Shown here piece by piece: positions 7,520 to 14,616 of a stretch of 42,102 nt of DNA. Position numbers and translations under genes: made by a program. Each line of letters starts with the position of its first letter. The stretch's first letter is position 1. The notes beneath the pieces are model-generated. The model had not been told where the DNA came from. It ran no database searches and worked only from the letters and a program-made list of their open reading frames with translations. Origin of the DNA: [Mycobacterium] manitobense (lineage in GTDB: Bacteria; Actinomycetota; Actinomycetes; Mycobacteriales; Mycobacteriaceae); the NCBI RefSeq assembly GCF_025821665.1, contig NZ_JACKSJ010000273.1, forward strand, positions 1 through 42,102, read 5' to 3'.

Positions 7520-8886
7520 CGGCGCTGCAGTTCCAGCCGGAAGTCGCGCGGCATCATCGTCAGCCGCTCGGCGACCTGCAATTCGTAGCCGGGTTCGGGG
7601 ATCAGGTCGTAGCGCCGGATCAGCGCGGCCAGCATCAGCACGCCCTCGTGCAGCGCGAACTGCCTTCCGATGCAGGACCGTTCGCCGGTGCCGAACGGCT
7701 TGTACAGCCCGCCGGGGCGGGACCGGACCCGCTCGGGCGCGAACCGGTCCGGGTCGAACGCGTCCGGGTCGGGGCCCCACCGGGGGTCGCGGTGCAGGGT
7801 GGAGGTCAGGGCGAGCGCCCAGTCACCTGCCCTCATCGGATGCACGCCGCCGAGCACGGTGTCGGCGCGGGCGGCGCGGTAGTAACCGGGCACCGTCGGC
7901 TGCAGCCGCAGCGATTCGTCGAGCACGCGGCGCACGTAGCGCAGCTTGGCGATCCGGTCGAAGTCCGGGCGATCGTCCTCGCCCCACACCTCGGACACCT
8001 CGGCGCGCGCCCTGGCCGCCACGTCCGGGTGCTGCGCCAAGTAGTGCAACGCGAAGGACATTGCGCCCGAGGTGGTTTCGTGACCCGCGATGAGGAAGTT
8101 GAGCAGCTGATAGCGGATGTTGGCGGCGTCGAGATCGGAGCCGAGCATCGTGTCGAGCAGGTCGTCGTGGCGGCCCAGGCCGACGGCGCGGCGTTCGGCC
8201 ACGATCTCGTCGGCGAGGCCGTGCAGATAGGCCGCGTGGCGGCGCACCCGGCGCTCGGCGAGGCGGGTGACGGCGTCGGGCAGGAAGGTCTCCCGCAGCA
8301 CGCCGACGTAGTCCGAACCCTTGAGCGCCGCGACCATGTGGTCGACGAACGGGTGGGTCTGCTCGGTGGCGAAGCAGCCGAAGGAGTATCCCGCCGCGCA
8401 GCGGCCGATGGTCTCCAGGGTGGCACGCGTGGTGTCCGCCGAGACGTCGACCGTGCTGCCCTCACTCGCCCGGTCGTCCCAGCGAGCGGTGAGTTCGGCG
8501 GTGACGTCGAGCATGACCGAGTGGTAGCGCCGCATGGCGGCCTGGCTGAAGGCCGGCATCAGCAGGTCGTGGGCACGCCGCCAGTTCGGCTCGTCGTTGT
8601 AGGCGGTGAACAGCCCGTCGCCGCCGATCACCCGCAGCGCCTCGATGTCGGGTCCGATGTGCTTGCAGAATCGCGACTCGTCGTTGAGGTCGGTGACCAT
8701 GTCGGCGGCGGCGGCGATCACCCAGCGTGCGCCGAGGAAGGTGAACTCGAAGATGGGCCCCAGCCGCGCCATGTCGACCGCCGACTGACTCGGGGTGTCG
8801 GCGTGGAAGCCGAACACGTCACCCAGCAGAGGGATGCGCCACGGCGGGTGCGGCAGGGCAGCATGGTCGCGCCGGTGAGTTCGCAT
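7516..8886 (-). CDS. stand-alone CYP102-like cytochrome P450
   Basis: A 456-residue haem monooxygenase. Visible: I-helix AGHETTS, K-helix ExxR in DESLRLQPT, and the haem loop FGTGERSCIGRQFAL with thiolate ligand Cys405. Throughout it resembles the haem domain of P450 BM3 (CYP102A1): GDGLFTAY matches BM3 GDGLFTSW including the Phe that shapes its pocket, NWRRAHDLLMPAFSQ matches NWKKAHNILLPSFSQ, and FALHEG follows the haem loop. BM3-type enzymes hydroxylate fatty acids. The protein ends where the BM3 linker to its flavin reductase would begin, so it needs a separate redox partner. Fatty-acid hydroxylation is inferred from family resemblance. The start has only a weak ribosome site. It is convergent with the SDR, with overlapping stops. 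Confidence 0.9.
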   Translation of the reverse strand: MRTHRRDHAALPHPPWRIPLLGDVFGFHADTPSQSAVDMARLGPIFEFTFLGARWVIAAAADMVTDLNDESRFCKHIGPDIEALRVIGGDGLFTAYNDEPNWRRAHDLLMPAFSQAAMRRYHSVMLDVTAELTARWDDRASEGSTVDVSADTTRATLETIGRCAAGYSFGCFATEQTHPFVDHMVAALKGSDYVGVLRETFLPDAVTRLAERRVRRHAAYLHGLADEIVAERRAVGLGRHDDLLDTMLGSDLDAANIRYQLLNFLIAGHETTSGAMSFALHYLAQHPDVAARARAEVSEVWGEDDRPDFDRIAKLRYVRRVLDESLRLQPTVPGYYRAARADTVLGGVHPMRAGDWALALTSTLHRDPRWGPDPDAFDPDRFAPERVRSRPGGLYKPFGTGERSCIGRQFALHEGVLMLAALIRRYDLIPEPGYELQVAERLTMMPRDFRLELQRR

Positions 8887-8923
8887 AGTTCGGTGTCCAA
8901 CCGCCGATCGTCGACGTGCAAGC

Positions 8924-8951
8924 GACGCCTAGCGTCTCACGTGACGGTCAC
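8924..8951. promoter_or_regulatory. palindromes upstream of the P450 gene
   Basis: Two small perfect inverted repeats in the 76-bp spacer before the P450 start: GACGC-CTA-GCGTC (8924-8936) and GTGAC-G-GTCAC (8941-8951). They lie 38-65 bp upstream of the P450 start codon and downstream of the alcohol dehydrogenase stop. They could be operators or a small terminator; no cognate regulator is adjacent. Confidence 0.35.
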
Positions 8952-8962
8952 ACCGATCTGCG

Positions 8963-10018
8963 CTACGTCCCGTCCTGAGTCAGCTGGGCCACATCGAGGC
9001 TGAACCGGAACTCGACGTCGTTGCGGGCCAGCCGATCGAAGGCGTCGCCGATCGCCGATGTCGGCAGCACCTCCACGTCAGCGGAGATGCCGTGCTCGGC
9101 GGCGAATTGCAGCATGCGCCGGGTGGCAGGCCGGCCGCCGCCCCCAGCGACCGTGAGGTTGCGGCCGAGCATGGTCAGCGGGTTGACCGACGTCGACTCC
9201 AACGCGCCCACGAGACACAGTGTGCCGCCGTACTTCAGGGCGAGCGAGTAGCCGGACAGGTCGTGGGCGACGGCCACCGTGTCGATGATGAAGTCGTAGC
9301 GATTCCGAGCCTCGGCCATCTGCTCGCTGTCCGTGGACACCACCACCCGGCGGACGCCGAGACGTCGCGCGGCGTGCGCTTTGGCCGGCGATGTGGTGAA
9401 CAGGTCGACCTCAGCGCCGAGCGCCGAGGCGAACTTCACGGCGAGATGGCCCAGGCCGCCGAGGCCGACCACTCCCACCGACATCCCGGGCCCGACCTTC
9501 CACTGCTCGATCGGTTCCCACACCGTGATGCCGGCGCACATCAGCGGTGCCACGCCTGCCGCGTCCAATCCGTCGGGAAGGTGGTAGGCGAAGCCCTCGG
9601 TGACGACGTATTCCGTCGAATAGGCGCCATGGGTGGGACGTCCGTCGCGCCGGTCGATCCCGCCGTAGGTCAGGGTCGGGAACTCGTCGCAGAACTGCTC
9701 GTGACCGCCGGTGCACATCTCGCACACTCCGCAGGAATCCACGATGTTGCCGACTGCCACGGCGTCACCGACGGTGAACCCGCTCACCGCGTCGCCGATC
9801 GCGGTGACCTCGCCGACGAACTCGTGACCGGGGACGAGCGGGAATGTGTCGCCGTAGGCCGGTTCTCCGTGCCACGCATGGAGGTCGGTGTGGCAGATAC
9901 CGCAGTAGGTGATGCGGACCGCGAGATCGTCGGGTCGCAGATCGCGGCGTTCGAAGTCCCACTCGGCCAACGGCCGGCCGGCTGCGTGGGCGGCCAACCC
10001 TCGGACTCGTCTCGCCAT
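8963..10018 (-). CDS. zinc-dependent alcohol dehydrogenase (CAD/AdhC-like)
   Basis: A 351-residue medium-chain dehydrogenase reducing aldehydes or oxidising alcohols with NAD(P)H. Catalytic zinc ligands are visible as Cys39 in YCGICHTD and His65-Glu66 in GHE; the structural zinc cysteines lie in DSCGVCEMCTGGHEQFC; the Rossmann motif is GLGGLGHLAVK. The architecture resembles M. tuberculosis AdhC (Rv3045) and bacterial YahK/cinnamyl-alcohol dehydrogenases. The ATG at 10018 is preferred over GTG 10024 because GGGAGA lies 6 nt before it. It is divergent from a TetR gene across an 89-bp spacer with two operator-like repeats, so it is probably its main target. Confidence 0.9.
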   Translation of the reverse strand: MARRVRGLAAHAAGRPLAEWDFERRDLRPDDLAVRITYCGICHTDLHAWHGEPAYGDTFPLVPGHEFVGEVTAIGDAVSGFTVGDAVAVGNIVDSCGVCEMCTGGHEQFCDEFPTLTYGGIDRRDGRPTHGAYSTEYVVTEGFAYHLPDGLDAAGVAPLMCAGITVWEPIEQWKVGPGMSVGVVGLGGLGHLAVKFASALGAEVDLFTTSPAKAHAARRLGVRRVVVSTDSEQMAEARNRYDFIIDTVAVAHDLSGYSLALKYGGTLCLVGALESTSVNPLTMLGRNLTVAGGGGRPATRRMLQFAAEHGISADVEVLPTSAIGDAFDRLARNDVEFRFSLDVAQLTQDGT

Positions 10019-10036
10019 CGTCACTCTCCCTGTAAT

Positions 10037-10054
10037 AAACCAACTAGTCTGTTT
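10037..10054. promoter_or_regulatory. TetR operator-like site 1
   Basis: AAACCAACTAGTCTGTTT, an imperfect palindrome centred on ACTAGT, lies 19 bp upstream of the ADH start. It matches site 2 at 15 of 18 positions in the same orientation. It is a likely binding site for the adjacent TetR protein. Confidence 0.6.
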
Positions 10055-10078
10055 GAACTATGCCACGGATGCTGCGTC

Positions 10079-10096
10079 AAACCAACCAGTCGGTCT
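10079..10096. promoter_or_regulatory. TetR operator-like site 2
   Basis: AAACCAACCAGTCGGTCT, exactly 42 bp (about four helical turns) from site 1 and just upstream of the -10-like hexamer of the TetR gene, consistent with autoregulation. Confidence 0.6.
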
Positions 10097-10101
10097 ACTC
10101 T
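10096..10101 (+). promoter_or_regulatory. -10-like hexamer of the TetR gene (leaderless)
   Basis: TACTCT, 6 nt before ATG 10108, with no ribosome site between; it directly adjoins operator-like site 2. Confidence 0.45.
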
Positions 10102-10107
10102 CGGCCC

Positions 10108-10719
10108 ATGCAGACGGCGCCTACCGCCCGTGGCGAGGCCACCCGACGACGCCTGATGGACGCGGCGGCGGCCGAATTCGCCGAACGCGGCATCGCGGGG
10201 GCCCGGGTGGACCGGATCGTGGCCGCAGCCCGGTCGAACAAGGCGCAGCTGTACCAGTACTTCGGCAGTAAGGACCGCCTCTTCGACGCGGTCTTCGAAC
10301 ATCACGTCGCCTGGCTGGTCGACGAGGTGCCGCTGGACGCAAGCGATCTGGCCGCTTACGCCATCGCGCTCTACGACATCTGCCTCAGGCGTCCCGCGCT
10401 GGTCCGGCTCGCCGCGTGGATGCGGTTGGAGCGCGTACCCACCGGCGACCTGCTGCCCGGCGGGCGGGACGCCGAGAAGCACGCGCTCATCCGCTCAGCG
10501 CAGGAAGCGGGCGACATCGACCCGTCGCTCGACCCGGTCGACGTGCTGTCCATGCTGACCGCGATCGCGTTGAGCTGGTCACCGGCGTCGCTTCAGGTCA
10601 CGGCGTCGGCACGGGAGCCCCGCGCCGCGCACGAGCGCCGCCGCGCCGCGCTCGCCGCAGCGGTACGCCATGCCTTCCACGACCGCGCCACGGACCGGTC
10701 GCGCATCCAGCATCGGTAA
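10108..10719 (+). CDS. TetR-family transcriptional repressor
   Basis: A 203-residue TetR/AcrR protein. The N-terminal helix-turn-helix spans about residues 10-55 (FAERGIAGARVDRIVAAARSNKAQLYQYFGSKDRLF), with a C-terminal all-helical ligand domain of the TetR_C type. It is divergent from the zinc alcohol dehydrogenase. Two near-identical operator-like repeats lie between the two starts, so it probably represses the dehydrogenase and itself in response to a small, perhaps aldehyde or lipophilic, ligand (inference). The start at 10108 is chosen over ATGs at 10060 and 10069 because those would place the operator repeats inside the coding region, and because of the 6-nt-spaced TACTCT. Confidence 0.88.
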   Translation: MQTAPTARGEATRRRLMDAAAAEFAERGIAGARVDRIVAAARSNKAQLYQYFGSKDRLFDAVFEHHVAWLVDEVPLDASDLAAYAIALYDICLRRPALVRLAAWMRLERVPTGDLLPGGRDAEKHALIRSAQEAGDIDPSLDPVDVLSMLTAIALSWSPASLQVTASAREPRAAHERRRAALAAAVRHAFHDRATDRSRIQHR

Positions 10720-10749
10720 CGAGTCCCGTCTGGCAATATCAGCAATCAA

Positions 10750-10821
10750 ATGCATCGAACAGCCACCGAGGGCGGGAGCGACGTGCGCAGGTACGTGGTC
10801 CGTCGCGCGAGCTCCTCGTGA
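10750..10821 (+). CDS. possible 23-codon leader ORF coupled to the EAL gene
   Basis: A short frame starting at ATG 10750 encodes 23 residues, seven of them Arg, and ends at TGA 10819-10821, overlapping the GTG start of the EAL gene (GTGA). The EAL gene has no evident ribosome site of its own, so translation could be handed on from this frame. Without comparison it may be chance. Confidence 0.25.
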   Translation: MHRTATEGGSDVRRYVVRRASSS

Positions 10822-12089
10822 GGCCCGCCGGAACCGCATCACCACCCACGCGCCGGGAGCTGGACGCGGCGGCCGCCGGCGACGGCCTCGAGGTGGCGTT
10901 CCAGCCCATCGTCTCGCTGCCCGGCGGGGAACGAGTCGGATTCGAGGCCCTGGCGCGGTGGGATCACCTCGGCGACGGTGACGCCGGCGAAGTCTTCGCC
11001 CATGCCGCGCGAACCGGCCGCGCGGGTGCGCTGGAACGCAAATGCATCGAGACGGCTGTCGTCGGCGCGCTGGACGCCGGCTTGCCGCCGGGCAGCGCCG
11101 TGTTCATCAACTGCGAGGCGACGACGCCCTACCTCAGCCGTGCCGACAGCCAGATACTGGCGCACGGCGCCGAACGCTTCCAGATCGTCTTCGAAGTGAC
11201 CGAACGCAGCCTGCTCGCCCACCCGCCCGATCTCTTGCGGAAGGTGGTTGCGATGCGGATGGACGGGTTCGCCTTCGCGCTCGACGATGTCGGCTCAGAT
11301 CTGAACTCACTGGCACTGCTCGACGTGCTGGCGCCTGACGTCATCAAGCTCGACCTCGCGCTCGTACAGTCACAACCCCACTATCGGCAGGCACGGACGT
11401 GGGCTGCAGTGCTGGCACACCACGAGCACGCAGGCGCGCTCGTGCTGGCCGAGGGGATCGAGACGGCCGAGCATCTCCATCGCGCGCTGGCGCTGGGCGC
11501 GACACTGGGACAGGGCTTCCGGTTCGGGCGTCCCAGCCCGTTGAGCTCCGGGGCGAGCACCGGTGTGCTGCCGCCGGCGATCAGGACACAATCGCCATGC
11601 GTCGATCCGGGATCTCCGTTCGCGGCGGTGGGAGGCAATCCGGTTCTCCGCCGGCAACGCAGGGACACGGTCCTCGCTCTGTCGTTATCGCTCGAACAAC
11701 AGGCGCTGGAGGCCCCCGATCCCCCGATGGTGCTCGCCGCTCTGCAAGACGCACGATTCTTCACCGGAGACACCCGGAACCGCTATCGACGTCTCGCGAC
11801 ACACAGCCCGTTGGTCGCCGTGTTCGGCCGCGACGTCGCCGACGACCTCGGCGGCGGCATCAGAGGGGTGCCACTTGCGGACGGCGATTCTCTCGAGAGC
11901 CAGTGGATCGTCCTCGCGTTGGGGGCGAACATCTCTGCCGCTCTGGTGTCCCGTGAAGTCACCGATCCCGGGCCTGCGAGCACCTGCACCGACCGGCGTT
12001 TCGATGTGGCGCTCACCAATGACCGCGCCCTGGTCACCAAGGTGGCGCGTCAGCTCCTCACCCGCATGCTGACCCCTCCGGAGCCGTGA
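10818..12089 (+). CDS. EAL-domain c-di-GMP phosphodiesterase with C-terminal DICT sensory domain
   Basis: A 423-residue protein. Residues about 15-240 form an EAL domain that hydrolyses cyclic di-GMP to pGpG. The usual catalytic set is kept: E43 in FEALARW, N98, E129 in EVTE, D156-D157 (DDVGSDLNSL), K177 in IKLD, E212 in AEGIE, and Q232 in GQGFRFGRP. The loop normally reading DDFGTGYSSL is altered, which may affect dimer-linked activity. Residues about 275-420 resemble the DICT domain found with cyclic-di-GMP and two-component proteins. No membrane helices are present, so it is cytoplasmic. The GTG start at 10818 lacks a clear ribosome site. It is followed 142 bp downstream by a GGDEF gene, forming a make-and-break pair. 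Confidence 0.85.
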   Translation: MRPAGTASPPTRRELDAAAAGDGLEVAFQPIVSLPGGERVGFEALARWDHLGDGDAGEVFAHAARTGRAGALERKCIETAVVGALDAGLPPGSAVFINCEATTPYLSRADSQILAHGAERFQIVFEVTERSLLAHPPDLLRKVVAMRMDGFAFALDDVGSDLNSLALLDVLAPDVIKLDLALVQSQPHYRQARTWAAVLAHHEHAGALVLAEGIETAEHLHRALALGATLGQGFRFGRPSPLSSGASTGVLPPAIRTQSPCVDPGSPFAAVGGNPVLRRQRRDTVLALSLSLEQQALEAPDPPMVLAALQDARFFTGDTRNRYRRLATHSPLVAVFGRDVADDLGGGIRGVPLADGDSLESQWIVLALGANISAALVSREVTDPGPASTCTDRRFDVALTNDRALVTKVARQLLTRMLTPPEP

Positions 12090-12159
12090 GACTCGAGGTG
12101 TTGTTCGGATGACGCGGGCTCAACAGGAGTGGACCATCACGAGCCATCAGGCGCTAACA

Positions 12160-12180
12160 TCCCCGTAAATTAGTTGCTGT
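12160..12180 (+). promoter_or_regulatory. AT-rich promoter-like stretch before the GGDEF gene
   Basis: A rare AT-rich patch (TAAATTAGTT) in the 142-bp spacer between the EAL and GGDEF genes contains a TANNNT hexamer. It suggests the GGDEF gene has its own promoter rather than depending on the EAL transcript. Confidence 0.3.
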
Positions 12181-12231
12181 GCCACGCGCGCGGTCTCGTC
12201 GACCGAGCGGCACTGCACAGGTCGTTGGTGA

Positions 12232-13365
12232 GTGCCGCGTTGGGGGTTCGGGTTGCTGGCGTATGAGAGAGGTGTGGTGTTCGGCCGCCTCGTCCGCGAG
12301 TGGTGGAGTTCGCCGATCGACTACGCCGCGCAGGTGCAGTACTTCAGACGGGCGATGTCGGGGGCGGTCCAGATCCTGATCGGAGTCGGCACGGGACTGG
12401 ACGCGGTCATCTCGGCCGTCATCCTGTTACCGTCCGCGAGCACCGTCGCGTCGCAGGTCGCCGTGGCCGTGTTCGTCGCGCTGCAAGCCTTCTGGGCATG
12501 GGTCTGGGTGTGCCGGGAGTGGCCGTCGCGGCGAATGTCCCTTGCATTCGTCGTATCCGCCGACATCGCCATCACCGCGATGGTGCTACTCGATACAAAC
12601 TGGGTGCTGGCATCGTTCGGGTTCAGCTTCTTCACCATGCTGTCGGTGTACCTGATCTTCTTCGACGGCCCGAAAGCGCTTGCGAGCCATGTGGTGTGGA
12701 TCCTCGCGACGGTGGCCGCCTTCGCCGTGCACCTCGCCGCCGAAGCGCAACTCGACGTCACCGAATTCACCGTGAAGACGGTTGTCTCGGTGGCACTGGT
12801 GGTCGGCACACCGCTGGGCATCCAAGCCGCGATCTGGGCGCTGCGCAACGACGCCAACGAATCCGTCACCGATCCGCTGACCGGTCTCCTCAACCGGCGC
12901 GGCCTGCACGCGCAGGTCGAGGACCTCGTGCGCGACGCCGCCACGACGAACAGCGAGGTGAGCGTGATGGTCGTCGACCTGGATCGCTTCAAAGCGATCA
13001 ACGACAAATTCGGTCACACGGTGGGCGATGCGGTCCTGATCCGTTGCGCACGCCGGATCAAGTCCGCGGTTCGCGGCAGCGCACTGGTGGCGCGCCTCGG
13101 CGGCGAGGAATTCGTCATCGTCGACCTGGCGGACCCGCACAGCCGCGCCGCGCAGGACTTCGACCGCGTCCGTGACGCGATCGCCGCACCGACGGAGTAC
13201 GCGATCACCGCAAGCGTCGGCATCGCCAGCACAGCGGTCACCGGCTCCGCCGCACGCCGGGTCGATGCGGTGGCGCTGCTCGACACCATGATCGAGCGCG
13301 CCGACCGTGCGATGTTCGACGCGAAGCGCAACGGCGGAAACGCCACGGTGCAGCTACACCGGTGA
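12232..13365 (+). CDS. membrane diguanylate cyclase (GGDEF)
   Basis: A 377-residue protein. About residues 40-205 hold five or six hydrophobic segments (a membrane sensor of no recognised ligand), followed by a GGDEF domain from DPLTGLLNRRG to the end. The signature is GGEEF (residues 290-294), an active variant, so synthesis of c-di-GMP from two GTP is expected. The upstream inhibitory I-site, normally RxxD, reads R281-G-S-A284, so product inhibition there is probably lost. The start is uncertain: GTG 12232 is given, but GTG 12274 or 12277 follows a GAGAGAGG ribosome site and would still include the conserved VREWWSSP segment. It follows the EAL-DICT gene on the same strand. Confidence 0.87.
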   Translation: MPRWGFGLLAYERGVVFGRLVREWWSSPIDYAAQVQYFRRAMSGAVQILIGVGTGLDAVISAVILLPSASTVASQVAVAVFVALQAFWAWVWVCREWPSRRMSLAFVVSADIAITAMVLLDTNWVLASFGFSFFTMLSVYLIFFDGPKALASHVVWILATVAAFAVHLAAEAQLDVTEFTVKTVVSVALVVGTPLGIQAAIWALRNDANESVTDPLTGLLNRRGLHAQVEDLVRDAATTNSEVSVMVVDLDRFKAINDKFGHTVGDAVLIRCARRIKSAVRGSALVARLGGEEFVIVDLADPHSRAAQDFDRVRDAIAAPTEYAITASVGIASTAVTGSAARRVDAVALLDTMIERADRAMFDAKRNGGNATVQLHR

Positions 13366-13408
13366 GTGAACCGGAGTGAACGCGCACGCGATGGGGTAGT
13401 CGGGCGGG

Positions 13409-14572
13409 ATGACTTCGCCAGGACTGATCGTCATCGGCAGCGGGCCGGCCGGTGTGAGCGCCGCGGAGGCCTTCCGGCAACGGGATTCACGCTCGCCCGT
13501 CACCATCATCACCGAGGACGCCGCGCTGCCCTATCAGCGGCCGCCGCTGAGCAAGGAGTTCCTGCGCGGGGAGGCCGAAGCCGGCGACGCGGAGCTGCAT
13601 CCCGCCGACTGGTTCTCCGAGAACGACGTGCAGATCGTGCGGAGTTCCCGGGTGGACGCCATCGACGTGGCAGAACGCATCGTGCGGGTGGACGGGACGA
13701 CTCTCCCCTACCGCTCACTGGTGCTGGCCAGCGGCGCCGGCCCGGTCGCGCCGTCGTTTCCGGGCGGCGATACCACGCTGCTGCTGCGCTCGATGGCCGA
13801 CGCACAGCGCCTACGCGAGACCGCGGAGCGCTCGACGTCGGCGGTGGTGATCGGCGCCGGCTTCATCGGCTGTGAGGCGGCCGCCTCGCTGGCCATGCGC
13901 GGCGTCTCGGCGACCCTCGTCGCGCCCAGCGCCGCGCCGCAGGCCAAACGTCTCGGGGAACGGGCGGGCGCCCGGATCGTCGACATGCTGAACGCAGCGG
14001 GCGCCCGCTACACCGGCAGCGTCAAGGTCGAGGCCGTCGAGAGCGGCGCCGTCCGCCTCGATGACGGCACCTCCATCTCCGCCGACCTGATCCTGGCGGC
14101 CACCGGCGTCCATCCGCGGTCGACGCTCGCTGAATCCGCCGGACTCGCCGTCGACGACGGGCGGGTCCTGGTCGACGGCGGCATGCGGACATCGGCCGAC
14201 GGCGTGTTCGCGGCAGGCGACGTGGCCTGGGCACACAATGCCGCGGCGGGCCGCCGCATCGCGGTCGAGCACTGGCAGGACGCGGTGGATCAGGGCGCCG
14301 TCGCGGGCGCCAACGCCGCCGGCGCCGCCGATCAGTGGTCCTCGGTGCCGGGATTCTGGACGACGATCGGCGAGGCGACGCTGAAGTACCACGCGTGGGG
14401 CGACGGCCACGACGAGGCACATTTCGTCGAGCGCGAGGACGGCTTCACGGTCTGGTACGAGCGCGGGGGCGCGGTCGTCGGCGTGCTGACCCACAACGCC
14501 GACGACGACTACGACCGCGGCGAGGAACTGGTCGAGAAGGGCCGGCCGCTGCCCGCCGACGTGCGCGCCTGA
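13409..14572 (+). CDS. FAD-dependent ferredoxin-type reductase
   Basis: A 387-residue pyridine-nucleotide/FAD oxidoreductase resembling ferredoxin reductases of oxygenase systems (BphA4/TodA type). Visible: N-terminal FAD motif GSGPAG (residues 9-14), NAD-binding motif VVIGAGFIGCEAAASL, and the second FAD motif VFAAGDVA. The C-terminal ~70 residues (reductase C-domain) contain FWTTIGEATLKYHAWG. It should move electrons from NAD(P)H to a ferredoxin or related partner. Oxygenases nearby that might use electrons are the stand-alone P450 (7516-8886) and the desaturase (which has its own reductase), but no link is shown. The ATG start has GGGCGGG immediately upstream. The next gene, lhr, begins 44 bp downstream on the same strand. 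Confidence 0.87.
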   Translation: MTSPGLIVIGSGPAGVSAAEAFRQRDSRSPVTIITEDAALPYQRPPLSKEFLRGEAEAGDAELHPADWFSENDVQIVRSSRVDAIDVAERIVRVDGTTLPYRSLVLASGAGPVAPSFPGGDTTLLLRSMADAQRLRETAERSTSAVVIGAGFIGCEAAASLAMRGVSATLVAPSAAPQAKRLGERAGARIVDMLNAAGARYTGSVKVEAVESGAVRLDDGTSISADLILAATGVHPRSTLAESAGLAVDDGRVLVDGGMRTSADGVFAAGDVAWAHNAAAGRRIAVEHWQDAVDQGAVAGANAAGAADQWSSVPGFWTTIGEATLKYHAWGDGHDEAHFVEREDGFTVWYERGGAVVGVLTHNADDDYDRGEELVEKGRPLPADVRA

Positions 14573-14616
14573 CCTCGTCGGGACGACATGTCGGTGGGTG
14601 GGGGCACCATGGTGGG

